A stretch of DNA of 64,000 bases from Bacillus marinisedimentorum (GCF_001644195.2 NZ_LWBL02000023.1:23126-87125); one strand, 5' to 3'. Shown: positions 28,348 to 37,302, numbered from the stretch's first letter. Program-made: numbers and translations. The notes: generated from the sequence alone by a model not told the origin.

Positions 28348-29475
28348 TTGCTGCAGTTGCTCCTTGGTCTATTGTTAGTCATATTGGCTATTGCTTTATT
28401 AATGTTTGTTATACAAAATTTCATTGGATTTATTGGGATCGGTATTGTTATATGGGCAATTTATGAATGGTCAGTAAATCGAAAACTAGGCGCAAAATCC
28501 AAAAAACCGCTCGCCCTTATTTTATCTGGTGCGCTAGTTGCATTATTATGGTTTGGTTTAAGTACTCCTACTGAAACTGTAGATAAAGCAGAAGAAAAAG
28601 TTGCAGGTGAATCAATAGAAAAGGTTAACACAGAAAGTAAGGAAGAAAATAAGAAGGATGAAACCGAAAAAAATTCTACTGAAGATATCAACACTGAAAA
28701 ACAAGAAGAACCAAAGTCTGAGAAAGAAAAAAATACACCAGATAAAACGGATAGCAAAAATGATGAAGTAGAAAGTAAGGAAGAGGATAGCAATCTTGTT
28801 CCAGCGACCGTAACACGCATAATTGACGGAGATACTATTGAGGTTTCAATGAATGGAGAACGAGAAGAAGTAAGGTTATTACTGGTTGATACACCTGAAA
28901 CAAAACATCCAAATAAGCCTGTTGAACCCTTCGGTCCTGAAGCAAGTGCTTATGCTGAAGAAGTTCTTTTGGGTAAGGATGTAAAGCTTCAAATCGGAAT
29001 TGAAGAGCGGGATAAGTACAACCGTTTATTAGCTTACATATGGGTAGGAGATAAAACCTTCCAAGAAATGCTTTTGGGAAATGGGCTAGCTACAACTGCG
29101 TACCTTTATAACGATTTAACATTGCTAGATCAGTTCCATGCTGCTCAGGATAAGGCAAGAAATAAAGGTATCGGTGTTTGGTCTATAGATGGATATGCAC
29201 ATGTAGACCATGACCATGGATACCATTATGAAGAACCAAAAAAGGAAGTGGCAAAGAAGCCAGAATCAAAACCTGTACCGAAACAAGAGCCAGCTCCTCA
29301 ACCTACATCTTCTGGCTACAGCGGTCCATTCGATCCTACCGGTCCTGACAGGGACTGTGGAGACTTTAACACTCAAGCTGAAGCACAAGCCTTTATGGAA
29401 GCTTCAGGTCCTAGTGACCCTCACAGACTAGACGGTAATGATAATGACGGAATTGCATGTGAGAGTCTACCTTAA
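28348..29475 (+). CDS. Membrane-anchored SNase-like nuclease with Excalibur domain
   Basis: A 375-aa protein: two N-terminal transmembrane helices (residues 1-70), a Glu/Lys/Ser low-complexity linker (75-150), a staphylococcal-nuclease domain (about 150-290; [32 protein letters not shown] with the catalytic acid and arginines), a Pro/Gln linker and a C-terminal Excalibur Ca-binding motif (DRDCGDF...[13 protein letters not shown]). It should act outside the membrane on DNA/RNA, as B. subtilis YncB-type nucleases do. TTG start with GGAGGTG seven bases upstream. Confidence 0.9.
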   Translation: MLQLLLGLLLVILAIALLMFVIQNFIGFIGIGIVIWAIYEWSVNRKLGAKSKKPLALILSGALVALLWFGLSTPTETVDKAEEKVAGESIEKVNTESKEENKKDETEKNSTEDINTEKQEEPKSEKEKNTPDKTDSKNDEVESKEEDSNLVPATVTRIIDGDTIEVSMNGEREEVRLLLVDTPETKHPNKPVEPFGPEASAYAEEVLLGKDVKLQIGIEERDKYNRLLAYIWVGDKTFQEMLLGNGLATTAYLYNDLTLLDQFHAAQDKARNKGIGVWSIDGYAHVDHDHGYHYEEPKKEVAKKPESKPVPKQEPAPQPTSSGYSGPFDPTGPDRDCGDFNTQAEAQAFMEASGPSDPHRLDGNDNDGIACESLP

Positions 29476-29480
29476 TGAAA

Positions 29481-29511
29481 AAGCACCGAACTAATCGGTG
29501 CTTTTTTTACT
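29481..29511 (+). terminator. Intrinsic terminator of the DUF4236-nuclease unit
   Basis: Stem AAGCACCGA/TCGGTGCTT followed by TTTTTT, right after the nuclease stop. Confidence 0.85.
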
Positions 29512-29519
29512 TACTGCTT

Positions 29520-30740
29520 TTATTTTCTAAATATGTCTTCCAACTTTTTTGTTTTTAAGTAATTCGGGAAAATGATAATAAATTGTGAAAAGTTTTGGTT
29601 TTTGTACATTAACCTTATCTTCTTTTTTGCTTTTTTTGTATATTTTGCTACCCATCCAACCTTAATATTGGTATCCCATAAACCAAAATACTCCACATAA
29701 TAATTCTTTTTATTAATTGTAACCACCCAATCAAACTTCAATTTTGATGTTGACGGTAAATGAGGAAATACCTCTTTGTAATATGGTCCTTTTCCAAATG
29801 AAAAGTTATTCTCAATTAACCAGTCAGCAATATTTTTTTCTATTACAGAATCCCATTTTTCACCGTTTCTATCTATGAGGTGTTTGTTTTCCATTAAATA
29901 AGATTCACGATAATTCGGTCCATACATATTCCTCAAATGATATTCTTTCATATAAATTTTTTCACATTTTTCACACCATCTATGTATGTGAGCAATACTC
30001 TCATGGTTCATACGAAATTCAGCGATAGTCTTCCATGTCTCACATTTTCCGCAATATTTTAATCCTTCTCCCAGCATTTCGGAGACTAATTTTCTGGTAA
30101 GCACTCCCTTTTTCCTTGACTGTACTTCCTGAAATTCCTTGTAACAAGTGATACACATCGTCCTAAAGGAGTTACGTGTTATAAAGAAGTTGCTTCTATT
30201 TTCTTTCAATATTTTATGGCATCTTTTACACTCTCGATAACCTGGAGAAACCTGATATTTATATAACTTATTCTTTCTGTTTAAATTCAAGTTTTTTGTT
30301 GCATACGCTCTTATTGTCTCCCATTTTCTTGGATGTAGTATCCTACAAATTTCTTCTTCATCTTCATAATAAAAATTATTTCTCAAATATTCTTTTTCCC
30401 ATTTTTTCCATTTTCTCTTTTTTGATTGTCTTAATAAACCTAATTCCTTCCTCCTGTATGATACAGCATTCTTAGTCCTGCCCAACTTTTTTGCTAATTC
30501 TTTATCACTCAAACTGTTACAATGCTTAATAATCAGCGAGTCTTCCTCTTCCTTCCAAAATAAATTATTTGGAGTAAGTCCTGCTTCAATTAAAACCTCA
30601 TTCCAATTTTCAAAGTGATTCCTATATTGACTGGAAGAGGGATAACCCTCTTTCTTTTTCATTTCATCTCTTTTTGGTACTCTCCCACCATGTTCCTCTA
30701 CCCAACGTAAAAGTTCATTAATTAGAAAATCCTTTTTCAT
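29520..30740 (-). CDS. Homing-endonuclease-repeat, zinc-finger nuclease-like protein
   Basis: A 406-aa protein. Residues about 5-60 resemble a homing-endonuclease-associated repeat (GRVPKRDEM...SSSQYRNHFENWNEVLIEAGL). Residues 65-105 resemble a Myb/SANT-type helix-turn-helix (ELAKKLGRTKNAVSYRRKELG). Two CxxC...CxxC zinc fingers follow (CKRCHK...CITCYK; CGKCET...CEKCEK). The C-terminal 120 residues have an REase-like D...YYVEYFG core (LKFDWVVTINKKNYYVEYFG). ATG at 30740 follows GAGGGG. A DNA-binding nuclease is the best reading; the target is unknown. Confidence 0.65.
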   Translation of the reverse strand: MKKDFLINELLRWVEEHGGRVPKRDEMKKKEGYPSSSQYRNHFENWNEVLIEAGLTPNNLFWKEEEDSLIIKHCNSLSDKELAKKLGRTKNAVSYRRKELGLLRQSKKRKWKKWEKEYLRNNFYYEDEEEICRILHPRKWETIRAYATKNLNLNRKNKLYKYQVSPGYRECKRCHKILKENRSNFFITRNSFRTMCITCYKEFQEVQSRKKGVLTRKLVSEMLGEGLKYCGKCETWKTIAEFRMNHESIAHIHRWCEKCEKIYMKEYHLRNMYGPNYRESYLMENKHLIDRNGEKWDSVIEKNIADWLIENNFSFGKGPYYKEVFPHLPSTSKLKFDWVVTINKKNYYVEYFGLWDTNIKVGWVAKYTKKAKKKIRLMYKNQNFSQFIIIFPNYLKTKKLEDIFRK

Positions 30741-30799
30741 TTTTATCCCCTCTATACTAAGTTTTTTATTATTAACAAATACTGAAATAAATACAAAAA

Positions 30800-30827
30800 A
30801 AGGTGCATGGCTTCTGCCACGCACCTT
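30800..30827 (-). terminator. Intrinsic terminator overlapping a stop codon
   Basis: Stem AAGGTGCATGGC/GCCACGCACCTT with TTTTTTT downstream on the minus strand. It overlaps the stop of the 91-aa gene. Confidence 0.8.
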
Positions 30828-31101
30828 ACCAAGCATTATTCCTTTGTTTCAACTTCTCAATTGCTAACTGAACTTTATCCAAATCACTCAATCCATTTGG
30901 CTCATTAGGAGTTGTATGGATATGTGCTACCCTTCTATAGTTTATTCCCGTCTCATATCCCATAAGAACGTATATCGCACGCTTCCTATCTCCATTTTCT
31001 TGCCAATCTACGTCACCATAAACAACCCGATAATAAGCACCAGTACTGTGCTGGGGTGCTGGAATATCAGTAAAGTCAATCGCTTCTTGATGGATTGCCA
31101 C
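30826..31101 (-). CDS. Hypothetical 91-aa protein
   Basis: The GTG at 31101 follows GGAGGGG with normal spacing and gives a 91-aa soluble protein (MAIHQEAIDFTDIPAPQ...). A terminator overlaps its stop, indicating its own transcript. No domain is recognised. The region 31102-31359 upstream holds no further gene that I can see. Confidence 0.6.
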   Translation of the reverse strand: MAIHQEAIDFTDIPAPQHSTGAYYRVVYGDVDWQENGDRKRAIYVLMGYETGINYRRVAHIHTTPNEPNGLSDLDKVQLAIEKLKQRNNAW

Positions 31102-31359
31102 AATAAACCCCTCCAATATAGCTAGTTTACAACATAAAAAACTCACACGATATTCCTAAATATAAGTTAATTACCCACATAATCGTAATTAGAAAATAGC
31201 AGATTATTTTAAATTAAACATTGGTATGATTTTAAGATTGCTTGATTATCAATTCCATTTATCTTTTTCAACTAACGCACCACTAGATAACAATTAGAAA
31301 TGACTGTTATTATAACCCAATCCCTTTATTCGTGACTTACACCTGTAAAAATTTCGGAT

Positions 31360-31944
31360 TCACACTTCATATTTTAGGTCTAAAAACCTTTGATAAGCTG
31401 CCTCATCTTGAAACATTTTGAAATATTCAATATCCCTTTGGGCATTCAGTATTTGGTATTGTTTAGCCCTGTCTGAATTGTCAGGAATTTGGGATGATAT
31501 CAACCCATTAATCAATTCTGTTAATGGTTCACCGATCGCTTTCTTGAAATTAAACCCTAATAGTTGAAGAATATTGAACGTTTCTTTTGAAAGTAAAGGC
31601 TTAAACGCTTCAAGATTTTGCAAATTCTCCTCGGGATTTTCTTGATCGCTATTTTTAATTAATCTTTCTAATAAAGGTAAAATATTAGTTGTAATATATT
31701 TAATATCTTCTTCAGAAATTTTCTCGGATACCAGTTGCTCATCATAGGTTTGAGCGATTGATATTAATTCGTTCTTCTCAGCAATTAGGTTATTAATGAT
31801 TTCTTCTAGATTATTAATCGTTTCTTCTTTATTATTTTTTGCTTTAGATGTTCTTATTTTATCACCGATTGCTTGTGTACTGCTTTGAGCTAAATATTTT
31901 GCAAGAGAAACACTTGCTTTGAGTAATTCTTGATTATCCATCAT
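31360..31944 (-). CDS. Hypothetical helical protein of the element
   Basis: A 194-aa protein, all helical and charged, with a coiled-coil stretch (NNLEEIINNLIAEKNELI) near residues 45-65. There is no signal peptide or membrane segment. AAGGAGGT lies upstream; two adjacent ATGs (31944, 31941) are both possible starts. It is divergent from the Mrr-like gene at 32179. I do not recognise a family. Confidence 0.6.
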   Translation of the reverse strand: MMDNQELLKASVSLAKYLAQSSTQAIGDKIRTSKAKNNKEETINNLEEIINNLIAEKNELISIAQTYDEQLVSEKISEEDIKYITTNILPLLERLIKNSDQENPEENLQNLEAFKPLLSKETFNILQLLGFNFKKAIGEPLTELINGLISSQIPDNSDRAKQYQILNAQRDIEYFKMFQDEAAYQRFLDLKYEV

Positions 31945-32178
31945 GCAAGATTACCTCCTTTTTTCTCCACAACATAATCATTCGACAATAAAGAAGCCTC
32001 CCCTTCAACATATTTAATTCAACTTAAAATATTATAATGATTGCATAACTGCCCAACATCCAAATTGCTTTCATATAATTACACTTATCCGAATGTTTTT
32101 AAGAGAATTTATATCTGAGACAATAACTCAGGTATAAACGCTTCAATTGATGGAAATGTTGTATTTGAGGTGATAAAT

Positions 32179-32775
32179 ATGCTTGTCATAGAGGTTGTTC
32201 TTGGATTTTTGTTAGCTTATTTGTTCGTTAATTTCTACATGAATAAAAAGAAGGATGACTACCAAACACAACTACTGGCTCACCATATTAATAAAAGCGA
32301 GGAAATGAAAAGAACACTTGCTATGGGGCTTTATATGAGGTTTAAAAAAGAAGACGAAGAAGATAAACACTTATCATCTTCCTACATAAAACAAAATCCA
32401 ATTATGTTTGAATCATTTGTTGCTGAGGTTATAGAAAGTGCAAAGGAAGGAAGTACTTGGGTTTCTCCACCGAATGGTGACTTTGGAGTGGATTTTGAAC
32501 ATGTGACTGATAACGGGCTTTATCTTGGACAAGTAAAATGTTACAAAGGCAATTTGCCTTTTGAACCAATAGCCCTTGTACACAGTAATATGGTCAAACG
32601 AGGGGCTACAGGAGGATATGTAGTTACTACAGGCTCTTTTACAAGTGCTGCAATGAATTATGCCGAGGACTTAAATATAGAGCTAATAGATGGAGTAAAG
32701 TTAGTGGAGTTATGGTTAACAGGGCTGGAAAATGCAGAGCAAGAAATTAAAGACATAATTCCAGAATATATATAA
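32179..32775 (+). CDS. Membrane-anchored Mrr-like restriction endonuclease
   Basis: A 198-aa protein with an N-terminal transmembrane helix (VIEVVLGFLLAYLFVNFYM), a helical linker, and a C-terminal Mrr/REase-fold domain. The nuclease core is visible as FESFVAEVIE (helix with Glu), NGDFGVDFEH (Asp) and LGQVKCYKG (Q-x-K), followed by the GATGGYVVTTGSFTSAA strand-helix typical of Mrr. ATG at 32179 with GAGGTG upstream is preferred to the GTG at 32170. Its membrane anchor suggests action on DNA at the inner face, for example entering DNA; that is inference. Confidence 0.8.
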   Translation: MLVIEVVLGFLLAYLFVNFYMNKKKDDYQTQLLAHHINKSEEMKRTLAMGLYMRFKKEDEEDKHLSSSYIKQNPIMFESFVAEVIESAKEGSTWVSPPNGDFGVDFEHVTDNGLYLGQVKCYKGNLPFEPIALVHSNMVKRGATGGYVVTTGSFTSAAMNYAEDLNIELIDGVKLVELWLTGLENAEQEIKDIIPEYI

Positions 32776-32801
32776 GCCGCCTTAATCGGCGGCTTATTTT
32801 T
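32773..32801 (+). terminator. Intrinsic terminator of the Mrr-like gene
   Basis: Stem TAAGCCGCC/GGCGGCTTA overlaps the stop codon and is followed by TTTTT. Confidence 0.8.
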
Positions 32802-32814
32802 ACCTTACTATTTG

Positions 32815-33135
32815 CTACTCTGTTACACTTTCTAACAGTATTCTTTTCTCAAATCCACCACGCTGACTTTTTTTATCTCTTCTTTTTTTCTCTACCTCTT
32901 CTAGACTAACTCCTCGCACTTCTAAAATTGTATAGAACACTTCCAAAATGTCCGCCATTTCATCTGTTTTCTCCTTATTGTTTGCATCTAAAAATTCCTG
33001 TACTTCTTCCAATAGTTTTTGCTCCAACATCTGATAGTAATCTTTTTGATCTAATACTTTAGATGATTGTATTTTACCTTGTTCTTCAATAATTTCAGGA
33101 ATTTTATCTCTTACCAATTTGTTATAAATAATCAT
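32815..33135 (-). CDS. MazG-like nucleoside triphosphate pyrophosphohydrolase
   Basis: A 106-aa all-alpha NTP pyrophosphohydrolase-type protein: N-terminal YNKLVRDKIPEIIEEQGK and the metal-binding EExxE...ExxD pattern (KLLEEVQEFL...TDEMADILEVFYTI). Family members hydrolyse (d)NTPs to monophosphates. Its ATG overlaps the stop of the HNH gene as ATGA, so the two products are made together. In this setting nucleotide depletion or modified-nucleotide removal connected with defence is conceivable but unproven. Confidence 0.8.
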   Translation of the reverse strand: MIIYNKLVRDKIPEIIEEQGKIQSSKVLDQKDYYQMLEQKLLEEVQEFLDANNKEKTDEMADILEVFYTILEVRGVSLEEVEKKRRDKKSQRGGFEKRILLESVTE

Positions 33136-34127
33136 TTACTTATGCTCCTTACGAATGTCCTGTAAAATTTGTCAGTGGCAGGATTATAACCTCGTATACC
33201 TTCCCATGTAAATCCTAACACCTGTTTTGCATCTTGGTATACTTTATAGACATAATTTGCTCGTATTTTAGGAGTCTTACCTAATTGAGCAATTAGTTTC
33301 TTTTTAATTGGATGATTACTAGCAATAAAATGCTCATTTCTTAAGATAAGTTTATCAACATACGGTCTATCAGGTAAGGCATCACTCTTCTGCTCATTAC
33401 AGAAACCATGGGCAAGGACTAAATTCCAAATCTCATCATGATAAATAAATTGTCTTGGTAAGACATGATCGACGTGGATGTCATTGTTTAACATTTTCTC
33501 TCCGCAATAAAAGCAGATTCCATTTTGATATCCATTTAAAACGGGTCTGGTATGAGTTATGTCAGTTCTTTCATACCCATTTATTAAATACAGTTTTCTA
33601 ATATCGTTTGTTAGTTGGCTATTTTCTCTTCTGATTTCGAAAGCAGCCTCTAACAAATCCCATCTAGAGGATGTTTCTTCTAATAATTCTTCTTTTTGGT
33701 CATTTGAAAATATCCGAAAAAGACTGTCAGTTAATATCAATCCACTATTTGTTCGTTCATAAAACTTAACTGGCAACTCAAGGTTGTTTACTGTGTGAAA
33801 ACGTGGGACAACATCTCCAAAGGCTTCCCTTTCAACTCTCTCAATTGCTTGTTCCTTAGTTATGCTTCCCAAGTTATATAAATCCATTATTCTTTCCATT
33901 ACCGTTCTTCTATTTGGTAAAAGCAACTGTGGTTTATTGTTTTTAAGTCTCTCATAATATACTTCAAAAAATTCAACAGCCAGGTCATGCATTGTAACTT
34001 TATTTTTTTCTTTCTCTGCCAATCTATATAAACACTGACCTAAAGCAATCTTATATGTAGCTTGATTTAAACCGTAGAGTATAATAGCTCTCCAGAAGTC
34101 CTTTGTTTCAAAATCATTTTGTTCCAT
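33132..34127 (-). CDS. HNH endonuclease domain protein
   Basis: A 331-aa protein with a helical N-terminal 200 residues of unknown type and an HNH module in the C-terminal third: CFYCGEKM, HVDHVLPRQF, then NLVLAHGFCNEQKSD. The two CxxC-like pairs and the DH residues are intact. ATG at 34127 is chosen with GAGGGG upstream; a GTG three codons earlier overlaps the site. It is the first gene of a two-gene operon with the MazG-like protein. Confidence 0.8.
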   Translation of the reverse strand: MEQNDFETKDFWRAIILYGLNQATYKIALGQCLYRLAEKEKNKVTMHDLAVEFFEVYYERLKNNKPQLLLPNRRTVMERIMDLYNLGSITKEQAIERVEREAFGDVVPRFHTVNNLELPVKFYERTNSGLILTDSLFRIFSNDQKEELLEETSSRWDLLEAAFEIRRENSQLTNDIRKLYLINGYERTDITHTRPVLNGYQNGICFYCGEKMLNNDIHVDHVLPRQFIYHDEIWNLVLAHGFCNEQKSDALPDRPYVDKLILRNEHFIASNHPIKKKLIAQLGKTPKIRANYVYKVYQDAKQVLGFTWEGIRGYNPATDKFYRTFVRSISK

Positions 34128-34232
34128 TTTGCTCACCCCTCATCTATTTTACCACCCATTTCCAAAAAGAGTTTTAATTTTTAAATTTTGGACAGTAGTA
34201 AAGGATGCTGAACAAATCCCTATAAAAAAATA

Positions 34233-34274
34233 AACCGCATGAAGTCAAAATAAAACCTTTGATTTCAAGCGGTT
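34233..34274 (-). terminator. Intrinsic terminator of the winged-helix gene
   Basis: Imperfect stem AACCGC.TGAAGTCAAA / TTTGATTTCA.GCGGTT; on the minus strand it is followed by a T-rich run. Confidence 0.65.
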
Positions 34275-34336
34275 GTATTTTTCATTGTTTAAATCAATTA
34301 GTTTTCAGCATATATTTCAGCCTATGGTCAATAGCC

Positions 34337-35464
34337 TTATTCCAATTGACTTAACCAATCATCTTCACTTACATTTTTCTGGTCATCCTCGATAAGTTCA
34401 CTAATATCATAACTTGCCTTTTGACTTTTATATCTGGATACCCTCCGATTTCTTTCTTCCGTTTCCTGTATCTCCTCCATCATCTTCATAACTCTTTCTT
34501 CTTCTATTTTTTTATTTTTCTCCTCTCGAACTTTCCTTTTGAGAGCTTTTTCTTTTAGTTTTTCCATTTTCTTTTGTCCACTTGGATTGTTGCTTATTGC
34601 ATTTATCCTGTTATCCGCATGTTCTTTTAGTATTTGACAATTAGTTGTTAAAAGAACATAAAAATCATCTTCATCCAGCCAAATATTTTCTTCTTCTACT
34701 GTATTAAACCACTTGTGTTTCCGGGTTTCACTACTGTTATCTCTCGCTGTTGCCGAATTGAGAAACGTATTTATCTCTTTTTCTACGTTGACTGGTTGAG
34801 GTTGTTCTTCTTCTTTTACTTCGTATCTATTTGGCGTTTGCCTCACATTCCCATGACAATTTGTATAATATTGCCCTCGATGCTTTCTTATTATTCCTTC
34901 ATTAACGCAATCATCAATTATTTTTACAGCAGTTTGATGGGAAACAGATAAAACAGACTCCCATTCGCTATAGGTGATTGAGTATGTTCCTTCACTTTCA
35001 GACCCCTTAAAAAATCGCCAATCTACATAAACAAGTACCTTTAGCTGAGTAATAGAACTAGTTCTTTCATACATATCATTGTAAACTTTTGTAAAACCAT
35101 AGAATAACCAATTTCCGCTTTTGACAGGCTTTATATATATATCACTATTTAAGTCTGGTAACATTACATCTATAGTTGTATTGTTTTTCAGTTGATAATC
35201 ATCAAATTCAATGTCAATATATCCTTTTTCTTGTAACGTAATTAAGGATTTTTTTACTTTTTTCTTACCCCTGCCTTGATTCTTATCAAATCTTGTTAGT
35301 GAATTAAGTAAATCAATACTTACAATTGCTCTGCTGGTGTCCTTAGCTAGATTAAGGCAATGTAAATGGTAAAACAAAATGAACTCTTCATCTGTTGCAA
35401 AATATGGAGTATCAAAAGCAAACATCTTGTTTGGTATGGGTACAAATACATCTTTATTTTTCAT
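34337..35464 (-). CDS. Replication/regulatory protein with winged-helix-like N-terminus, putative
   Basis: A 375-aa cytosolic protein. The first 220 residues look like winged-helix modules of plasmid/phage replication initiators or helix-turn-helix regulators (FILFYHLHCLNLAKD; KKSLITLQEKGYIDIEF; YSEWESVLSVSHQTAVKIIDDCVNEGIIRKHRGQYY). The C-terminal 100 residues are a highly charged coiled coil. The start follows AAAGGAG. The upstream region carries three TCTGTAT operators, so it may control itself or the element's replication. I do not recognise the exact family. Confidence 0.55.
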   Translation of the reverse strand: MKNKDVFVPIPNKMFAFDTPYFATDEEFILFYHLHCLNLAKDTSRAIVSIDLLNSLTRFDKNQGRGKKKVKKSLITLQEKGYIDIEFDDYQLKNNTTIDVMLPDLNSDIYIKPVKSGNWLFYGFTKVYNDMYERTSSITQLKVLVYVDWRFFKGSESEGTYSITYSEWESVLSVSHQTAVKIIDDCVNEGIIRKHRGQYYTNCHGNVRQTPNRYEVKEEEQPQPVNVEKEINTFLNSATARDNSSETRKHKWFNTVEEENIWLDEDDFYVLLTTNCQILKEHADNRINAISNNPSGQKKMEKLKEKALKRKVREEKNKKIEEERVMKMMEEIQETEERNRRVSRYKSQKASYDISELIEDDQKNVSEDDWLSQLE

Positions 35465-35570
35465 AAAATCCGCTCCTTTTTCTCTTATTAATCTATCAAC
35501 CTCCAGATTATTTATGTTTGTTTATTGTTTTGTTTCTCTTTTTTTGTTCTTTATCTGGTTTATACTGTCA

Positions 35571-35664
35571 AGAATCTGTATGATATCGTACAGATTCTAC
35601 TATAATAATCAATATATTCTGTATGAATCCATACACAGTATTAAATAACTCTGTATTTATTTAT
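35571..35664. promoter_or_regulatory. TCTGTAT operator cluster
   Basis: 35571-35598 is a 28-base palindrome (AGAATCTGTA, centre GATATC, TACAGATTCT) with a single mismatched pair. A second palindrome CTGTATG-AATC-CATAC.CAG lies at 35619-35638, and a third, weaker CTGTAT...ATACA lies at 35651-35667. TCTGTAT starts at 35575, 35618 and 35650. They lie upstream of the winged-helix gene start (35464) and look like repressor or replication-protein binding sites. Confidence 0.6.
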
Positions 35665-35733
35665 ACAATTTTACTATGTCATTTTTACTCCCTTCTTTTT
35701 GTGTAAAAACAAAACAGAGCCTAGCTAAATACA

Positions 35734-35867
35734 AAAAAAGCTAACAGCAGCAAAACAAAACATGAACATATCACCCAATAACAAAGGGAAAAAGGGTATA
35801 CTCCTCCCACTGTTTCAAACGGATGATTTAATTGTTTTCATGTTTTTGTTTTTAGCCATTAGCTTTT
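35734..35867. repeat. Long imperfect inverted repeat
   Basis: Left arm 35734-35766 (contains AAGCTAACAGC...AACATGAA) and right arm 35837-35867 (contains TTCATGTTTTTG...TTAGCTT) pair imperfectly over about 30 bases around a 70-base centre. It could form a long RNA hairpin or be a small non-autonomous repeat. Confidence 0.5.
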
Positions 35868-36220
35868 AAATTCAGCTTATGTTTGGATCGGCTTTACGTT
35901 ATATATAATATTACCTAATAGCAACTTACCTGTCCAGCTATTTTGAACATGTTGGAATCTTTTCCTTGAATAGTATTTGCAGTTTTACCAGTAAAGTGTT
36001 AACAAACTACCAATAAAAAATTTTTTTAAAACTTCTCTAGTCATTGTTGACTCTTCACTCATATTGCCAAATAAGTAATATATGTCTAATGTATTCATAT
36101 TCTGGACGGGGTACTTTTATGCAACTTGACAAAATTCTTCAAAAACAAGGACAAATATACTATGTGTAAGATAAAATGGACTAGAATATACTTCCAAATT
36201 TGTAAAGGTGGCGACAAAAT

Positions 36221-36502
36221 GTGAAGTCAACTGGTATTGTTCGTAAAGTTGATGAGTTAGGTAGAGTTGTTATGCCCATAGAACTGCGACGTAACTTAGG
36301 AATTAAAGAGAGAGATAGTATGGAGATTTTCGTTAAAGAGGATTTAATCATATTAAAAAAGTATCATGCCGGGAATCAATGTTTAATAACAGGTAAAATA
36401 TCTAGTGAGAACTTACATTTAGGCAGCGGTAAGGTTATATTGAGTAAAGAAGCCGCTCAAGAATTGTTTAACGAATTAGAAGGTAAGTTAAAAACAGAGT
36501 AA
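36221..36502 (+). CDS. AbrB-like transition-state-type DNA-binding protein
   Basis: A 93-aa AbrB/SpoVT-type swapped-hairpin protein: MKSTGIVRKVDELGRVVMPIELRRNLGI at the N-terminus, then IFVKEDLIILKKY. The C-terminal half has a single CLITGKIS segment as in B. subtilis AbrB/Abh. It starts at GTG with AAAGGTGG upstream. Being the only clear DNA-binding regulator inside the element, it is a candidate controller of element genes or a mimic of host AbrB. Confidence 0.88.
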   Translation: MKSTGIVRKVDELGRVVMPIELRRNLGIKERDSMEIFVKEDLIILKKYHAGNQCLITGKISSENLHLGSGKVILSKEAAQELFNELEGKLKTE

Positions 36503-36579
36503 TATAATTTTCCATCCTTTTAATAAGGGGTACAATAGGTCAGAATCTTGAGCCACTGACCTCTCCTCTTATAAAGACT

Positions 36580-37302
36580 TCACCCTTTTTTTACTTCCTT
36601 TTGATACTCCTTTATCACCCTTACAAAGCCAATGGTAAAATGTATATTATGTGGCAATCCTAGTTCTAAAAATAATTCCTTTACGTACTTCATCCTCTTA
36701 CGAGTATTCGTAAGGTCTAATAATATTTCTTCTTTTACAGCACCTAGTATTAAATCTGCTGCCTTTTGATAGTCCTCACTTTCGAAAATATGTTTATCCA
36801 ATATATTACCAGGCATCCTATTATAACCATTTTGATACGAATCATAAGCCCTTATTGCATTGTCCTCTAATTCGTTTAGTGATGAAAAGGAAGTATACTC
36901 TATAGGTATCAAACTAATATTAAATTCATTTCCTAACCTATAATCCATATATACTTCAGTATTTCCTGCACTTTTAACAAAATGTTTATAAGCCCTATCA
37001 AAAACTGCTTTGGCTTGACCAACATAATAACTATCTTTTGAAAGATTATGGATTACATAAATACCAGAAAAATTATCTATATTTTGGTTTTCTTGTTGAC
37101 TTTTATATCTAACTCCTAGCAATTTTTGTGGTGTTAGTTGGATTTTTTTTCTTAGTTCATCCAACTCTTTTCTTACAGTTTCTTTATTACTGTTTCGTAC
37201 AAATTCAGTTTGCTTTTTATAAAAATATGAAGGTGATATTTCATAAGGTTCAGAATCACTCAAAACATCCTTTATCCAGTTTAGTTCATCTTCTGTAAGC
37301 AT
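36580..37302 (-). CDS. GIY-YIG nuclease domain protein
   Basis: A 240-aa protein with a GIY-YIG module in the middle (about residues 78-150): SGIYVIHNLSKDSYYVGQAK, the Arg in DRAYKHF, and LEDNAIRAYDSYQNGYNR with the metal-ligand Glu. The first 75 residues are a charged helical region and the last 80 residues are helical. GIY-YIG proteins cut DNA in repair, restriction and homing. It is monocistronic and convergent with the AbrB-like gene. Confidence 0.82.
   Translation of the reverse strand: MLTEDELNWIKDVLSDSEPYEISPSYFYKKQTEFVRNSNKETVRKELDELRKKIQLTPQKLLGVRYKSQQENQNIDNFSGIYVIHNLSKDSYYVGQAKAVFDRAYKHFVKSAGNTEVYMDYRLGNEFNISLIPIEYTSFSSLNELEDNAIRAYDSYQNGYNRMPGNILDKHIFESEDYQKAADLILGAVKEEILLDLTNTRKRMKYVKELFLELGLPHNIHFTIGFVRVIKEYQKEVKKG

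Larger units (their letters stand above)
35465..36220. other. Regulatory intergenic region of the element
   Basis: This 756-base AT-rich gap lies between the divergent winged-helix gene and the AbrB-like gene. It contains the TCTGTAT palindromes (35571-35664) and a long inverted repeat (35734-35867). No convincing coding frame is present. A GTG start with AAAGGTGG upstream begins the AbrB-like gene at its right edge. Confidence 0.6.
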
